Source: Novosphingobium resinovorum
Lineage (GTDB): Bacteria; Pseudomonadota; Alphaproteobacteria; Sphingomonadales; Sphingomonadaceae
Assembly (NCBI RefSeq): GCF_027922145.1
Contig: NZ_BSFC01000030.1
Location: forward strand, 124,001 to 188,000
DNA: 64,000 bases
Direction of reading: 5' to 3'
In this document: piece by piece, positions 49,103 to 58,999 of the stretch
How positions within the stretch are numbered: the first letter of the stretch is position 1
Layout of the letters: each line of letters opens with the position of its first letter
The notes under the pieces: generated by a model
What the model was told of the DNA's origin: nothing
Seen by the model: only the letters and a program-made list of their open reading frames with translations
The model's database searches: none
Translations under genes and position numbers: made by a program

Positions 49103-50527
49103 ATGCGTTCCCAGATTCTGCTGCTTTCCCTCGCCACCGGCTTGCTGGCCGGTTGCACCGTCGGCCCCGACTATGCCGGGCCGCCCAAGACGGCATCGGA
49201 TGCCGCTGGAGGCTTCGTGCGCGCCGATGCGGGCACGACCAGTGCGCCGCCGGTCGCCGACTGGTGGAAGACCCTCGGCGATCCGCACCTCGACGCCCTG
49301 ATCACCCGCGCGCTCGCGGACAACACCGACATTCGAGCTGCCGAAGCCCGGTTGCGGCAGGCCCGCGCGGCGCTGGGCGAGCAGCGCGCGAACAGCGCAC
49401 CCAAGGCGAGCGCCTCGGCGCTCTATGCCCATGCGCACATTCCCGGGGCGAACCTTGGATCGAGTGACAGCGGAGAGGAAAGCGGCAGTTCCAGCAGCGA
49501 CCTCAACCTCTACAATGTCGGCTTCGACGCGAGCTGGGAGATCGACCTTTTCGGCGGCCAGCGCCGCGCGGTCGAAGCCGCGCGCGCACAGATGGAAGGC
49601 ACCGAGGCGAGCCTTGCCGACGTGCAGGTCAGCATCTCCGCCAACGTTGCGCAGAGCTACCTGAACTTGCGCGATCGCCAGCAGCGCATTGCGCTGGGCG
49701 AGCAGTCGGTGGCGATGCAGCAGGACATGCTGGCGCTCACCCGCCAGCGCTTCGATCGCGGCACGGCGACAGCGGCGGACGTCGCGCAGGCCGAGAGCCA
49801 ACTGGATGCGACGCGGGCACGGATCTCCCCTCTGGCGGCCGAGCGGGACGCCTATTTCAATGCGCTGGCGGTGCTGACCGGTCAGCAGCCCGGTGCGGTC
49901 GATGCGGACCTGTCCGGGGGCGGTGAGATACCCTTACCCCCCGCCTTGGTGCCGGTGGGGGACCCTTCGGTGCTGCTTGCGCACCGTCCCGATATTCGCG
50001 CTGCCGAGCGTACGCTGGCCGCCGATACCGCGAAAATCGGCCAGGCGGAGGCGGCGCGCTTCCCGCGTCTGTCGTTCATGGGCCTCATCGGCATCGGCGG
50101 CACCAAGATCAGCGATCTGGGCAATCTCGACGACTTCGTGGCGGTCGGAGCGCCGCAGCTGAGCTGGAGTTTCCTCGATTTCGGCCGCACCAAGGCGAAA
50201 GTCGGACAGGCCAGGGCGACCCGTGACGAAGCGGAGGCCCGCTACGACGGCGCCGTCCTGTCGGCCCTGCAGGATGCGGAAGACGCCCTTGCACGGTTCC
50301 GCGAGGCCCGCGTGACCGTCGCCTCGCTAGCGCGCGTGCGGGACAAGGCGGCGCTGACCGAACGGCTGGCGCAGAGCCGCTATAAGGCGGGAACGACGAC
50401 CAAGGTAGCCGCGCTCAGCGCTCGCAACGACCTCAATCGTGCCGAGCAGGACCTCGTCTCCGCGCGCGCCGCCCTGACGGGCGATTACGTCGCCATCCAG
50501 AAAGCGCTGGGCTTCGCCTGGCGCTGA
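49103..50527 (+). CDS. outer-membrane efflux lipoprotein (NodT/OprM family)
   Basis: 474 aa. Signal peptide with lipobox LLAGC, then two copies of the OEP repeat (DWWKTLGDPHLDALITRALA; later RPDIRAAERTLAADTAKIGQ). Start placed at ATG 49103, just after GAGGAAGA; the earlier in-frame TTG is less likely. It forms the trimeric channel for the EmrAB pump. The three genes make a complete tripartite efflux system. Confidence 0.92.
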   Translation: MRSQILLLSLATGLLAGCTVGPDYAGPPKTASDAAGGFVRADAGTTSAPPVADWWKTLGDPHLDALITRALADNTDIRAAEARLRQARAALGEQRANSAPKASASALYAHAHIPGANLGSSDSGEESGSSSSDLNLYNVGFDASWEIDLFGGQRRAVEAARAQMEGTEASLADVQVSISANVAQSYLNLRDRQQRIALGEQSVAMQQDMLALTRQRFDRGTATAADVAQAESQLDATRARISPLAAERDAYFNALAVLTGQQPGAVDADLSGGGEIPLPPALVPVGDPSVLLAHRPDIRAAERTLAADTAKIGQAEAARFPRLSFMGLIGIGGTKISDLGNLDDFVAVGAPQLSWSFLDFGRTKAKVGQARATRDEAEARYDGAVLSALQDAEDALARFREARVTVASLARVRDKAALTERLAQSRYKAGTTTKVAALSARNDLNRAEQDLVSARAALTGDYVAIQKALGFAWR

Positions 50528-50665
50528 CCGGACCTAATTGAGCAGATCGGCCGGCAGGCATGGGCCGCTGTCGGCCGTCCAGTCGATTTGGTACGGCGCG
50601 GGATTGAATTGCAATCCTGCGCTGCCGGGCTTGCGTGGTCCGTATCCCGGTGCCTATTAGCCACG

Positions 50666-51115
50666 ATGCGCATTGCTCTCTTCGAACCGGAAATCGCCGG
50701 AAACGTCGGCGCCGTCTTGCGGCTGTGTGCCTGTTTCGGCGCCGGGGTGGACCTCATCGAGCCGATGGGCTTCGCGTGGGACGATCGCCGGGTCCGCCGG
50801 ACGGCGATGGACTATATCGATCACGTCAGCGTGACGCGGCATGCCGATTTCGCGGCATTCAAGAGTACCGTCGGGACCAGCAGGTTGGTGTTGTTCACGA
50901 CGAAGAGCAGCGAATCCGCTTACGAATTCAGCTTCTGGCCGGACGACGTGCTGCTGTTCGGCAAGGAAAGCGCAGGTGTGCCCGAATTCGTAGCCGAGGC
51001 GTGCCAGGCCCGCGTACGCATTCCGATGCGTCCGCAGGTCCGCTCAATGAACCTCGCGACATCGGCGGCACTCGCACTCGGCGAAGGATTGCGGCAGACT
51101 TCGACGCTTCCATAA
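50666..51115 (+). CDS. trmL: tRNA (cytidine/uridine-2'-O)-methyltransferase TrmL
   Basis: 149 aa, SPOUT fold. Motifs FEPEIAGNVGAVLRLC at the start, LLFGKESAGVPE in the middle and IPMRPQVRSMNLATSAA at the end are those of TrmL, which methylates the wobble position 34 of tRNA-Leu. The start ATG 50666 gives the usual length. It stands alone between unrelated genes. Confidence 0.92.
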   Translation: MRIALFEPEIAGNVGAVLRLCACFGAGVDLIEPMGFAWDDRRVRRTAMDYIDHVSVTRHADFAAFKSTVGTSRLVLFTTKSSESAYEFSFWPDDVLLFGKESAGVPEFVAEACQARVRIPMRPQVRSMNLATSAALALGEGLRQTSTLP

Positions 51116-51202
51116 CCCGGCCGATCAACAAAACTGCCGCGCTCGCTCAAGTGCCGCCCGGTGTCTGAGCTATAGTCGCAGCCATCACCACGGCGGGGAC
51201 GC

Positions 51203-52570
51203 ATGCAGGCAGACACCATCATTACCGGCGCGACGGTCATCACGATGGATGCCGGGCGCCGCGTCATCCGCGACGGCGCGGTGGCCTTTTCGGGGGACAC
51301 CATCGTGGCGGTGGGCAAGGCCGCCGACCTTGCCGGGATCGCCGCGCTCGAAGTCGTGGACGGTTCCGGGTTCCTGCTGACGCCGGGCTTCGTCAATGCC
51401 CATGTCCACGTCACGGAGACGCTCATCCGGGGCTTCGTCCCCGGCGATCTGCCGTTCGACGAGACGCTCGGCCGGTGGGTGATCCCGCTCTACAAGGACC
51501 ATTCCCCCGCCGAGCAGGCGGTGGCGGCTAGGCTTGCCGTCGCGGCGATGCTGCGCACCGGGACGACGACCTTCCTGGAGGCCGGAACGGTCATCGCCTT
51601 CGACGAAGTCATGGCCGCGATCGCCGGTACGGGTATCCGGGGCCGTGTCGGCCGCTGGACCGAGGACCGCGCATGGGATCCCGCTGCCGACGCCGATGCG
51701 CTCACCCGCGATGCCTTCGCGGCGCTGGAGCGCGACATCGAAGCTTATCCGCAGGACGGTCGCCGCATTGCCGCCTGGCCCAACCTCATCGGGCATATGA
51801 CCGCGACCGACAGCTTGTGGCGGCAGGTGACGGAACTCGCCCGGCGAACCGGAACCGGCGTTTCGGCGCACATGAGCCCGGTCGCGGGCGATTCCGAATG
51901 GTATCTTGCCGCGACCGGGAAGCGCGCGGTCGAGCATCTGGCCGATCTGGGCGTGCTCGGGCCGCATCTCAACCTCGTCCACATGGTCCACATCGATGCG
52001 CGCGAGGCGGAACTGGTCGCGGCGAGCGGAACCCGTGTTACGCACTGCCCCGACGCCGCCCTGCGGGGCGGCTATGGCGTGACGCGGCGCGGGCTGTTCC
52101 CCGAACTGGCGGCGGCGGGCGTCACGATCGCGCTCGGCACCGACGGGGCGGACAACCACGACATGATGCGCGTCATGGCGCTGATGGCCTCGCTGTTCCG
52201 CGATGCGCGTGAAGACCGCTCGCTGTTCCCCGCCCACGCTGCGCTGGAGATGGCGACGCTGCACGGCGCGACAGTACTCGGGCTGTCGGACAGCATCGGG
52301 GCTCTCGCACAGGGCATGAAGGCGGACATCGTCGCCCATGACATCCGGCGTCCGGAATGGGTGCCGCTCAACAATCCGGTCGAGCAACTGGTCGCCTCAG
52401 CCGACGGGCGGGGTGTCCATTCGGTCTGGGTCGATGGCGTGCGTGTGGTGCAGGACCATCGCTGCACCCTCATCGACGAGGATGCGCTGTGGGCCGAGGG
52501 GCAGGCGATGGCGCAGGCCCTGCTCAGCCGATCGGGGTTGCCGTTGGTCAGTGAATGGCCGATCATCTGA
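51203..52570 (+). CDS. amidohydrolase-family deaminase/hydrolase
   Basis: 455 aa, TIM-barrel metallo-amidohydrolase with N- and C-terminal beta sandwich. Metal ligands: HVH in GFVNAHVHVTE, H in VSAHMSP, H in LVHMVH and D in LGTDGAD. It resembles the chlorohydrolase/SAH-deaminase (TrzN, MtaD) group that deaminates or dechlorinates N-heterocycles. Its stop overlaps the TauD-type gene by one base, so the two are coupled. Confidence 0.87.
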   Translation: MQADTIITGATVITMDAGRRVIRDGAVAFSGDTIVAVGKAADLAGIAALEVVDGSGFLLTPGFVNAHVHVTETLIRGFVPGDLPFDETLGRWVIPLYKDHSPAEQAVAARLAVAAMLRTGTTTFLEAGTVIAFDEVMAAIAGTGIRGRVGRWTEDRAWDPAADADALTRDAFAALERDIEAYPQDGRRIAAWPNLIGHMTATDSLWRQVTELARRTGTGVSAHMSPVAGDSEWYLAATGKRAVEHLADLGVLGPHLNLVHMVHIDAREAELVAASGTRVTHCPDAALRGGYGVTRRGLFPELAAAGVTIALGTDGADNHDMMRVMALMASLFRDAREDRSLFPAHAALEMATLHGATVLGLSDSIGALAQGMKADIVAHDIRRPEWVPLNNPVEQLVASADGRGVHSVWVDGVRVVQDHRCTLIDEDALWAEGQAMAQALLSRSGLPLVSEWPII

Positions 52571-53406
52571 TGCAGGAAGGGACGAACAAGGTGGAATATT
52601 CGGCGATCACGGTAACCCCGCTCACGCCCGGTATGGGCGGGGTGGTATCGGGCGTGGACCTCACGCAGCCGCTCTCCAATATCGAGGTGGAGGAACTGCA
52701 CCGCGCGCTGGAGGACCGGCTGGTGATCTTCTTCCGCGACCAGCCGATCGACCACGCGGCGCACAAGCGCTTTGCCAACTATTTCGGCGGCATCCATATC
52801 GCGCCGAGCACGAAACCCTGGCAGGAGCCGGGCCATCCCGAGATCACGATCATGCACGCCGACGGGGATTCCACCTTCGTCGCAGGCGAGGACTGGCATT
52901 CGGATATGAGCTGTGACGCAGAACCGCCGCTGGGCTCGGTGCTCTACCTGCACACGGTGCCGCCGGTAGGAGGGGATACCGCGTTCTCGAACATGTACGC
53001 GGCGTACGATGCCTTGTCCGACCGGATGAAGGCGCATCTGGAGGGGCTGACGGCGGTGCATGATGCGGTGGTCGGCTTCGGCGGCATCACGCCCGAGGGG
53101 ATGAAGCTGCCGCGCAGCAGCCATCCGGTGATCCGGACGCATCCGACTTCGGGGCGCAAGGCCATCTACGTCAACAAGGGCTACACGACCTATATCGAGG
53201 GCCTGCCGCGCGCCGAAAGCGACGCGCTGCTGGCCTACCTGTTCGACCATGTGAAGCACCCGCTGTTCCAGTGCCGCTTCTCATGGGCGCAGCATTCGAT
53301 CGCGTTCTGGGACAACCGCTGCACGCAGCACTCGGCGACCTGGGACTACTTCCCGCAAGTGCGTTCCGGCTATCGCGTGCAGATACTCGGCGATACTCCT
53401 GTATGA
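52570..53406 (+). CDS. TauD/TfdA-family 2-oxoglutarate dioxygenase
   Basis: About 278 aa from ATG 52570 (TGATG coupling); GTG 52591 with AGGAAGGG 10 nt before is an alternative, and ATG 52555 would overlap more. Fe(II) ligands HSD (WHSDMSCD) and the distal His in TQHSATWDY, with Arg in SGYRVQ for 2-oxoglutarate. It hydroxylates or oxidatively cleaves a carboxylic acid, taurine-like or phenoxy-type substrate. Its pairing with the amidohydrolase suggests one pathway for a nitrogen-containing compound. Confidence 0.87.
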   Translation: MQEGTNKVEYSAITVTPLTPGMGGVVSGVDLTQPLSNIEVEELHRALEDRLVIFFRDQPIDHAAHKRFANYFGGIHIAPSTKPWQEPGHPEITIMHADGDSTFVAGEDWHSDMSCDAEPPLGSVLYLHTVPPVGGDTAFSNMYAAYDALSDRMKAHLEGLTAVHDAVVGFGGITPEGMKLPRSSHPVIRTHPTSGRKAIYVNKGYTTYIEGLPRAESDALLAYLFDHVKHPLFQCRFSWAQHSIAFWDNRCTQHSATWDYFPQVRSGYRVQILGDTPV

Positions 53407-53733
53407 TAATCAGTTGAATTATAAGAATAATAAAAACTATTGATCGGTCGCGAAGAATGTGTCCGGCGCTGGAAAAGGGCAGATATTGCCGTTGCTTCAA
53501 CGTGCGGCTATCAAACCGATGAAGCGGGCGTACAGCTTTGCGCAAGCTTACGCGACGGCCGTGGTCCACGTGCGTGCCACGTGGCAAAAGGGGGCAGGTC
53601 CGCTTTTTGCAGCACTACATGAAACGCGGTCTGGATAGCGATCAGCGTCTGTTCCTGGCGGCACACACGCATAAGCCACGACGAGCGCAGGCCATAACGA
53701 TGTTTGCGATCATGTACGTTATTGCGTGCTTGC
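53407..53733. other. 327-bp intergenic region, no gene recognised
   Basis: The first ~40 bp after the dioxygenase stop are AT-rich (GAATTATAAGAATAATAAAA). The rest is mixed-composition DNA without a convincing frame or hairpin. The minus-strand frame across it has no ribosome site and overlaps the dioxygenase gene. Confidence 0.6.
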
Positions 53734-54510
53734 TCATTCGATTGAGGGGATGCGATCCTCGATCAGCACGAGTACGTCACCGATAATCGTGCGCATGGCG
53801 ATGCGGGCGACGTCGGGATCGCGCGACGCGATGGCGTCGCGTACCTTTGCGTGCTCGGCAACGTCAGCGGTACGACCCTTGATGCGGTTGGTGAAGCGGA
53901 TCGACGTGCGCAGCGCGGTGCTGACCACTTCACGAAGCTGGATGTAAAAGGGATTTTTCGAAGCCCTTAGCACCGCAACGTGAAAGGCGATGTCGGCTTC
54001 CAGCGGATCGTCGAAGCCGCATTCAGCCGCCTGCATGCGGCACAGGCCCTCGTCAATGCGGCGGATGTCGTCTTCTCCGGCGACACGCGCGGCGAGAGAA
54101 GCCGCTTCAGGCTCCACCGCCACCCGCAACTCGTTGAACTGGCGCAGCAGGTCGATCGAAAGCTGTCGCTCCAGCATCCAGCGGAGCACGTCGGCATCGA
54201 ACAGGTTCCAAGACGATGTCGGTTGGACAATCGTACCCTGGCGCGGTCGCGCGCTGAGCAAACCTTTCGCGGTCAACATTTTCACCGCTTCGCGCGTGAC
54301 CGACCGACTGACCCCATGTTGCTTGGCGAGCTCCGCTTCAGTTGGGAAGACAGCACTGCCAAACTGCCCGGTGACGATCGCGCGGCCGATGCTGTCGAGC
54401 AAGCCGAAGGTAAGGTTCCGGCCGAGCTGAACTACCGGTTCATCGACGATGAGATGCGAAGACCCTGCCACGAAGCCGTCCTTGTCCTTCCAACCGGGCC
54501 ATTGCCGCAA
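53734..54510 (-). CDS. GntR/FadR-family regulator
   Basis: 258 aa. A GntR winged helix (FPTEAELAKQHGVSRSVTRE, then GLLSARPRQGTIV) and a C-terminal FCD domain with candidate metal ligands (EADIAFHVAVL, EHAKVRDAI). The first ~20 residues may not be translated (a GTG lies at the V of VAGSS). It lies downstream of the amidohydrolase/dioxygenase pair in opposite orientation and could regulate it. The leader carries a palindrome at 54550-54566. Confidence 0.88.
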   Translation of the reverse strand: MRQWPGWKDKDGFVAGSSHLIVDEPVVQLGRNLTFGLLDSIGRAIVTGQFGSAVFPTEAELAKQHGVSRSVTREAVKMLTAKGLLSARPRQGTIVQPTSSWNLFDADVLRWMLERQLSIDLLRQFNELRVAVEPEAASLAARVAGEDDIRRIDEGLCRMQAAECGFDDPLEADIAFHVAVLRASKNPFYIQLREVVSTALRTSIRFTNRIKGRTADVAEHAKVRDAIASRDPDVARIAMRTIIGDVLVLIEDRIPSIE

Positions 54511-54549
54511 TGCTATGGTAATCTGTACGTCCAGCCGAACAAGAACGTT

Positions 54550-54566
54550 TCATATGATAATTATGA
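54550..54566. promoter_or_regulatory. palindrome upstream of GntR gene
   Basis: TCATATGATAATTATGA (TCATA ... TATGA inverted). It lies 40 bp before the gntR start, between it and the end of the hybrid kinase gene. It may be an autoregulatory operator. Its core TATGATAAT is also at 53402-53410, at the stop of the dioxygenase gene. Confidence 0.4.
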
Positions 54567-54587
54567 CTCTACAAGGTGATCCTTCGA

Positions 54588-57530
54588 TCAAGGCTGGTCG
54601 GCGATTTCACGGATGCGATCGGCCAACGCATCCATCGCAAATGGCTTGGTCATGATCGCCATGTTCTTTGCCAACTGGCCGCTGCCCATCACCGCCTGCT
54701 CCGCATAGCCCGTTATGAACAGCACTTTGAGCGAGGGCAGGCGGGTCAGCGCGGCATCGGCTATCTGTCGCCCGTTCATGCCACCGGGCAAGCCCACGTC
54801 CGTGACCAGAAGGTCGATCGGCTGTCCGCTGTCGATCACGCGCATTGCGCTTGGTCCATCTTGTGCCTCCAGCACCCGATAGCCCAGTTCCTCTACGACC
54901 TCGACCACGAGCATCCGCACTGTCGGTTCGTCGTCCACCACCAGTACCCGGCCGACGCGCCGGGGCTGCTCGGCCGCTGGTTCACCTTCAAGAACCGGCG
55001 CCATGATCGCGGATGCCTCGAGCGTTGCGTGGCGCGGCAGGTATAGGCGCATGGTGGTGCCGCAGCCCGGTTCGGTTTCTATGTCTATCTGTCCTCCGGA
55101 CTGACGTGCGAAACCGTAGATCATCGACAGGCCGAGCCCGGTGCCCTCACCGATCGGCTTGGTGGTGAAGAACGGATCGAAGGCGCGTGCGACCACCTCC
55201 CTGGCCATGCCTGTGCCCGTGTCGGCCACGCTGAGCTCGACATATTCGCCGGGTTGCAGGTCGTGCTCGCGCGCCTGTTGCGCCGACAGCGCGACATTGG
55301 CGCTCGAAATCCGGATGAGGCCACCGTCGGGCATGGCGTCTCGGGCATTGATGCACAAGTTGAGCAGCGCATTCTCGAGTTGATTGGGATCGACCAGAGT
55401 GGACCACAGCCCACCGTGAGAGGATGTCTGCACTTCCACATGGGGCCCAACCGTGCGCCTTACCATGTCCTCTATCCCGGCCACGAGCTTATCGACGTTC
55501 GTGGGCGTCGGAGCAAGCGTCTGGCGGCGGGAAAAGGCCAGCAGGCGATGGGTCAGCGCCGCTGCGCGGCGCACCGCGCCTTGCGCTGCTGTCGAATATT
55601 TCTCGAGTTCGCCGGTGCGGCCCTGGGCGATGCGCGTCTGCATCATCTCCAGCGCGCCCGAAATCCCGGCCAGCAGGTTGTTGAAATCGTGCGCGAGGCC
55701 GCCTGTAAGCTGTCCGACCGCCTCCATTTTTTGCGACTGGCGCAGGGCCTCCTCGGCGCGGTCGCGTTCGGCGGCCGTCTCGACCACTTCGTCGTAGAGG
55801 CGGCGGCGCTCTTCCTCGAGCTGGCGTTCCACGGCCTTGCGGGCCGATACGTCCTGCATGGCGCCGACCATGCGCTGCGGCCGCCCGGCTTCGTCGCGGA
55901 TGACGTAACCGCGGTCGAGAACGTCGGCGTAGCTGCCATCTGCACGGCGGAAGCGGTACTCGTCGCTCCAGTCGGTGTCCTGACCGCCTATGACCTGGAA
56001 GATGCTGTCGTGGATGCGGGTGGCGTCGTCCGGGTGGATTTGCGCCAGCCACCATTCGCCTGTCGGGGCTACCGTCTCCGGAGCATGGCCGTAGGCATGG
56101 GTGAGTGCCTCGTTCCAGGTGACGAGGTCGTCGCGCAGGTCCCAGTCCCATACCGCGTCGTTGGTGGCCCGCCCGGCAAGCCGCAGGCGCTCGCCGGTTT
56201 CGCGCAGGGCGGCATTGGCCTCGCGGTCACTGGTGACGTCCTGCACCGTGCCAATGAGCCGGACGGGCGCACGCCCGTCGAAGAAGGCCAGACCATGGGC
56301 GCTGATGTGGCGCAGTTCGCCATCCTCGATGCCGATCGTCCGGTATTCGACCTCGAAGTGATGCGAGCCATCGGGATCGAGTGATGCCGCGACGGCGCGA
56401 TCCGCGCGGTCACGGTCTTCGGGGTGGAGACCGGCCAGGAACGCGGTTTCGTAACTGACGCTTACCCCGGGAGAAAGGCCGAACAATTCGCGGCACCGGT
56501 CGTCCCACGTCAACGTGCCCTCGCGGGGTCGGTAGTCGAAGCGGCCCAGCTCGGCCGCGCGGACGGCCAGCTCCAACTCCTCGCGGCTGCGTTCCAGTGC
56601 GCGTTCGGTACGGCGGCGGACGGTCAGGTCGGTAAACAGGACGGCGACATGATGCCGCGCCGGATCGTCGACGCGATAGGCTTGTACGGCGTACCAGCGG
56701 TCGGCCAGCTGGCGGGCGGGGAGTTCGATCCTTTCGGAAATCCCGGTCTTCGCGACGCGCCCGTAGAGGTCGAACCAGTGTTGCTCATGGGCCGGCGCGA
56801 TCTCGCGCATCCAGCGACCCGGGGCCTCGGCAATCCCGGTATAGGCCTCGAAGGAATCGTTGACCTCGATGAAGCGATAGTCACTGGCCTTGCCGTCATC
56901 GTCGAAGACTACCTCAACGACGCAGAAGCCGGCATCGATGGAATTGAAAAGGGAGCGATAGCGCAGTTCGCTGGCACGCAGTGCCACTTCGCTGCGGGCG
57001 CGATCCACCGCATCGCGCGTCCGCAGGGCTACGTCTTCCACTTGCAGGCTCTCGCGCCCGGTCCAGACGCGCGGGCTCGTGTCGTGGACGTAGAGGACGC
57101 TGTCGAGCCTGCCTTCGCGGAAGATCGGGCAGACCAAGAGTGCGCGCGAGCCGATGGTACGCCAGCCTTCCGCGAAGGCTCTGGTGCGTGGGTCGATGTC
57201 GCTGTCGGAAACCGCCAGAGTGCGGCCGAGTCGCAGTTCCGCGATGATCTCCGGACCGAAGCTGTCGAGCACGCGGGTCTCGCCGGCAAGGCTGGGCAGG
57301 CTGGGCAGGCTGGACGACCAGTCCGCGTCGAGGTAGGCCCTCGTACCGTCTTCGCTGATCGTCGCGAAGCCGCATCGCCCGGCTGCCAGGTGCTCACCCA
57401 GCAGTTGCGCGGCGGCCGCCAGGATGTCCTCGGCGTCGTCGCTGCGCCGCATCGCGTCGAGGAGACGCAGCTGGAACGCCTGCCGCTCCAGCAGTTCCTC
57501 GTGGCTGGGCCTCTCGGGTTCGTTGCTCAC
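54588..57530 (-). CDS. hybrid sensor histidine kinase (GAF-PAS-PAS-PAS-HisKA-HATPase-REC)
   Basis: 980 aa with no membrane segment, so cytoplasmic. Order: GAF about 15-175, PAS about 185-300, 315-440 and 445-570, dimerisation domain with phospho-acceptor His near 614 (LAHDFNNLLAG), ATPase domain (FFTTKPIGEGTGLGLSM), receiver domain with phospho-Asp near 911 (LLVTDVGLPGG). GTG start overlapping the upstream kinase stop by 4 nt. It is the last gene of the kaiC-kaiB-kinase operon. No separate output domain or response regulator is encoded nearby, so the partner must be elsewhere. Confidence 0.92.
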   Translation of the reverse strand: MSNEPERPSHEELLERQAFQLRLLDAMRRSDDAEDILAAAAQLLGEHLAAGRCGFATISEDGTRAYLDADWSSSLPSLPSLAGETRVLDSFGPEIIAELRLGRTLAVSDSDIDPRTRAFAEGWRTIGSRALLVCPIFREGRLDSVLYVHDTSPRVWTGRESLQVEDVALRTRDAVDRARSEVALRASELRYRSLFNSIDAGFCVVEVVFDDDGKASDYRFIEVNDSFEAYTGIAEAPGRWMREIAPAHEQHWFDLYGRVAKTGISERIELPARQLADRWYAVQAYRVDDPARHHVAVLFTDLTVRRRTERALERSREELELAVRAAELGRFDYRPREGTLTWDDRCRELFGLSPGVSVSYETAFLAGLHPEDRDRADRAVAASLDPDGSHHFEVEYRTIGIEDGELRHISAHGLAFFDGRAPVRLIGTVQDVTSDREANAALRETGERLRLAGRATNDAVWDWDLRDDLVTWNEALTHAYGHAPETVAPTGEWWLAQIHPDDATRIHDSIFQVIGGQDTDWSDEYRFRRADGSYADVLDRGYVIRDEAGRPQRMVGAMQDVSARKAVERQLEEERRRLYDEVVETAAERDRAEEALRQSQKMEAVGQLTGGLAHDFNNLLAGISGALEMMQTRIAQGRTGELEKYSTAAQGAVRRAAALTHRLLAFSRRQTLAPTPTNVDKLVAGIEDMVRRTVGPHVEVQTSSHGGLWSTLVDPNQLENALLNLCINARDAMPDGGLIRISSANVALSAQQAREHDLQPGEYVELSVADTGTGMAREVVARAFDPFFTTKPIGEGTGLGLSMIYGFARQSGGQIDIETEPGCGTTMRLYLPRHATLEASAIMAPVLEGEPAAEQPRRVGRVLVVDDEPTVRMLVVEVVEELGYRVLEAQDGPSAMRVIDSGQPIDLLVTDVGLPGGMNGRQIADAALTRLPSLKVLFITGYAEQAVMGSGQLAKNMAIMTKPFAMDALADRIREIADQP

Positions 57531-58999
57531 GCTCGGCCTTCGATGGGCAGGATCATGCGGCAGACTACACCGCCGGGTGCGAAATCGACGGTGGCCCCGG
57601 TGCCGTCGCCGCGTGCCAGGCTGCGGGTGATGAGGGTCTGGCCGAAGCCGTGGCGCCTGGGCATTTTCACATGCGGGCCACCGCTTTCCGTCCAGGCCAC
57701 TTCGTAAAGATCGCGTTCCAGCTGTCGTCCGGTGACGGTTACGCAGCCGCTTTCTGCCGACAACGCGCCGTACTTGACCGCATTGGTCGTCAGTTCATGC
57801 ACGACAAGGCCGAATGCGATGGCAACGTCCGGGCCGACCGACCGATCGAGTTCACCGATCTCCATGCGAGGTCCGGAGGACGATAGATAGGGCGCCAGTT
57901 CGCTGCGGATCATCGCCGACAGGTCTATGCCCGTCCATGAGGCGTCGGCGAGCAGGTTGTGCGTGGCGGCGAGCGCCTGAATGCGGCGGGTGAAGCGCAC
58001 TCGGAAGTCGTCTAGCCCGTCAGAACCCGACAGAGTACGGCTACAGATCGACAGAACCATCGTAAGCGTGTTCTTCACCCGGTGGTCCAGCTCATGCATC
58101 AGCAGGGTCTGGCGTTTTTCTATGGCCTTGCGCTCGGACAGGTCGATCAGGGTGATCACGCTGCCGCCCGGCGCCTCTCCCGTCAGGCGCAAGGGGGCAA
58201 CGCTGACCAGCAGGTCCTTGGGCGGACTGGCGAAGGGCGCGAAAGCTTCGAGCCCCTTCACCGCCTTGCCCGCGCCCGCCATGGCGATCAGGTCCTCGGT
58301 GCGGGTGGCGGCGCTGCCGTTCGGGAAGATCAGCGGCATGGCCTGCTCGAAGGGGCGGCCGGCGAGCTCTCCGGGCATGACGGCGCAGGCGGCGGCGTTG
58401 GCGTTGATGATCCGCCCTGAGCGATCACAGACGACCACGGCCTCGTTGGCGGAGGCGATGACGGCTTGCGCAATGCGCTCGGACTCCTCGGCGACGGCGG
58501 CCTCGACTCGGACCGTCACGTCGCTGAAGGTCAGCGCGGAGCCGATCCCGAATGCAAGGGGAAGCGGGGCGGCCGTGACCATTAGGTGCCGGTCGGCACC
58601 GTCGTGGGTCTGGACGAACTGTGTCTGATGCCGACCGTCGCGCGCCTGGACGATCGTTCCGCGCACCGTATCCGCCGTGCGGGCGTCCAGCCGGGCGAAC
58701 AGCCCTTCACGCTGCAGGTCCGCCGCGCCGCAGCCGATCAGGGCGCAGAAGGCTGCGTTGGCGTAGAGCAAGCGCTCCTGGTCGTCGAGCGCGACGGCGC
58801 CGATATCCATCGCCTCCATCATCGCGCGATAGCTGTCTTCTCCCCCGGCTAGGGCGAATACGGTGTCCTCGTCGGCGCTGCGCACGACGACTGCGTCGGC
58901 GTCACCTTCGCGGATCGCGCGCAGGGTTTCCTCCGCGTCGTGGAGGCGGTGTCTCAGCTCCTCTATCGAGAGCGCGTCGAGCCCCGGCCCGGTCGTCAC
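57527..58999 (-). CDS. PAS-domain HWE/HisKA_2-family sensor histidine kinase
   Basis: 490 aa, no membrane segment. Two PAS domains (about 45-165 and 175-290), phospho-acceptor His near 306 in LMHELDHRVKNTLTMVLS, then the HWE-type ATPase (FGLVVHELTTNAVKYGALS, ending GGVVCRMILP). In alphaproteobacteria HWE kinases often feed the PhyR general stress response. GTG start overlaps the kaiB stop, so it is translated together with the KaiBC proteins. A role as their output is an inference. Confidence 0.92.
   Translation of the reverse strand: MTTGPGLDALSIEELRHRLHDAEETLRAIREGDADAVVVRSADEDTVFALAGGEDSYRAMMEAMDIGAVALDDQERLLYANAAFCALIGCGAADLQREGLFARLDARTADTVRGTIVQARDGRHQTQFVQTHDGADRHLMVTAAPLPLAFGIGSALTFSDVTVRVEAAVAEESERIAQAVIASANEAVVVCDRSGRIINANAAACAVMPGELAGRPFEQAMPLIFPNGSAATRTEDLIAMAGAGKAVKGLEAFAPFASPPKDLLVSVAPLRLTGEAPGGSVITLIDLSERKAIEKRQTLLMHELDHRVKNTLTMVLSICSRTLSGSDGLDDFRVRFTRRIQALAATHNLLADASWTGIDLSAMIRSELAPYLSSSGPRMEIGELDRSVGPDVAIAFGLVVHELTTNAVKYGALSAESGCVTVTGRQLERDLYEVAWTESGGPHVKMPRRHGFGQTLITRSLARGDGTGATVDFAPGGVVCRMILPIEGRA

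Noticed and set aside
47529..49196. Long minus-strand frame across emrB
   Set aside because: Shadow of the 14-helix transporter; its sequence is Arg/Gln/His-rich without any domain.
53171..53587. Minus-strand frame after the dioxygenase gene
   Set aside because: Overlaps the dioxygenase C-terminus, has no motif and no ribosome site.
54550..54566. Operator controlling the amidohydrolase/dioxygenase pair
   Set aside because: The palindrome is in front of the GntR gene itself. The only partial match near the pair is at the dioxygenase stop codon, not at its promoter.
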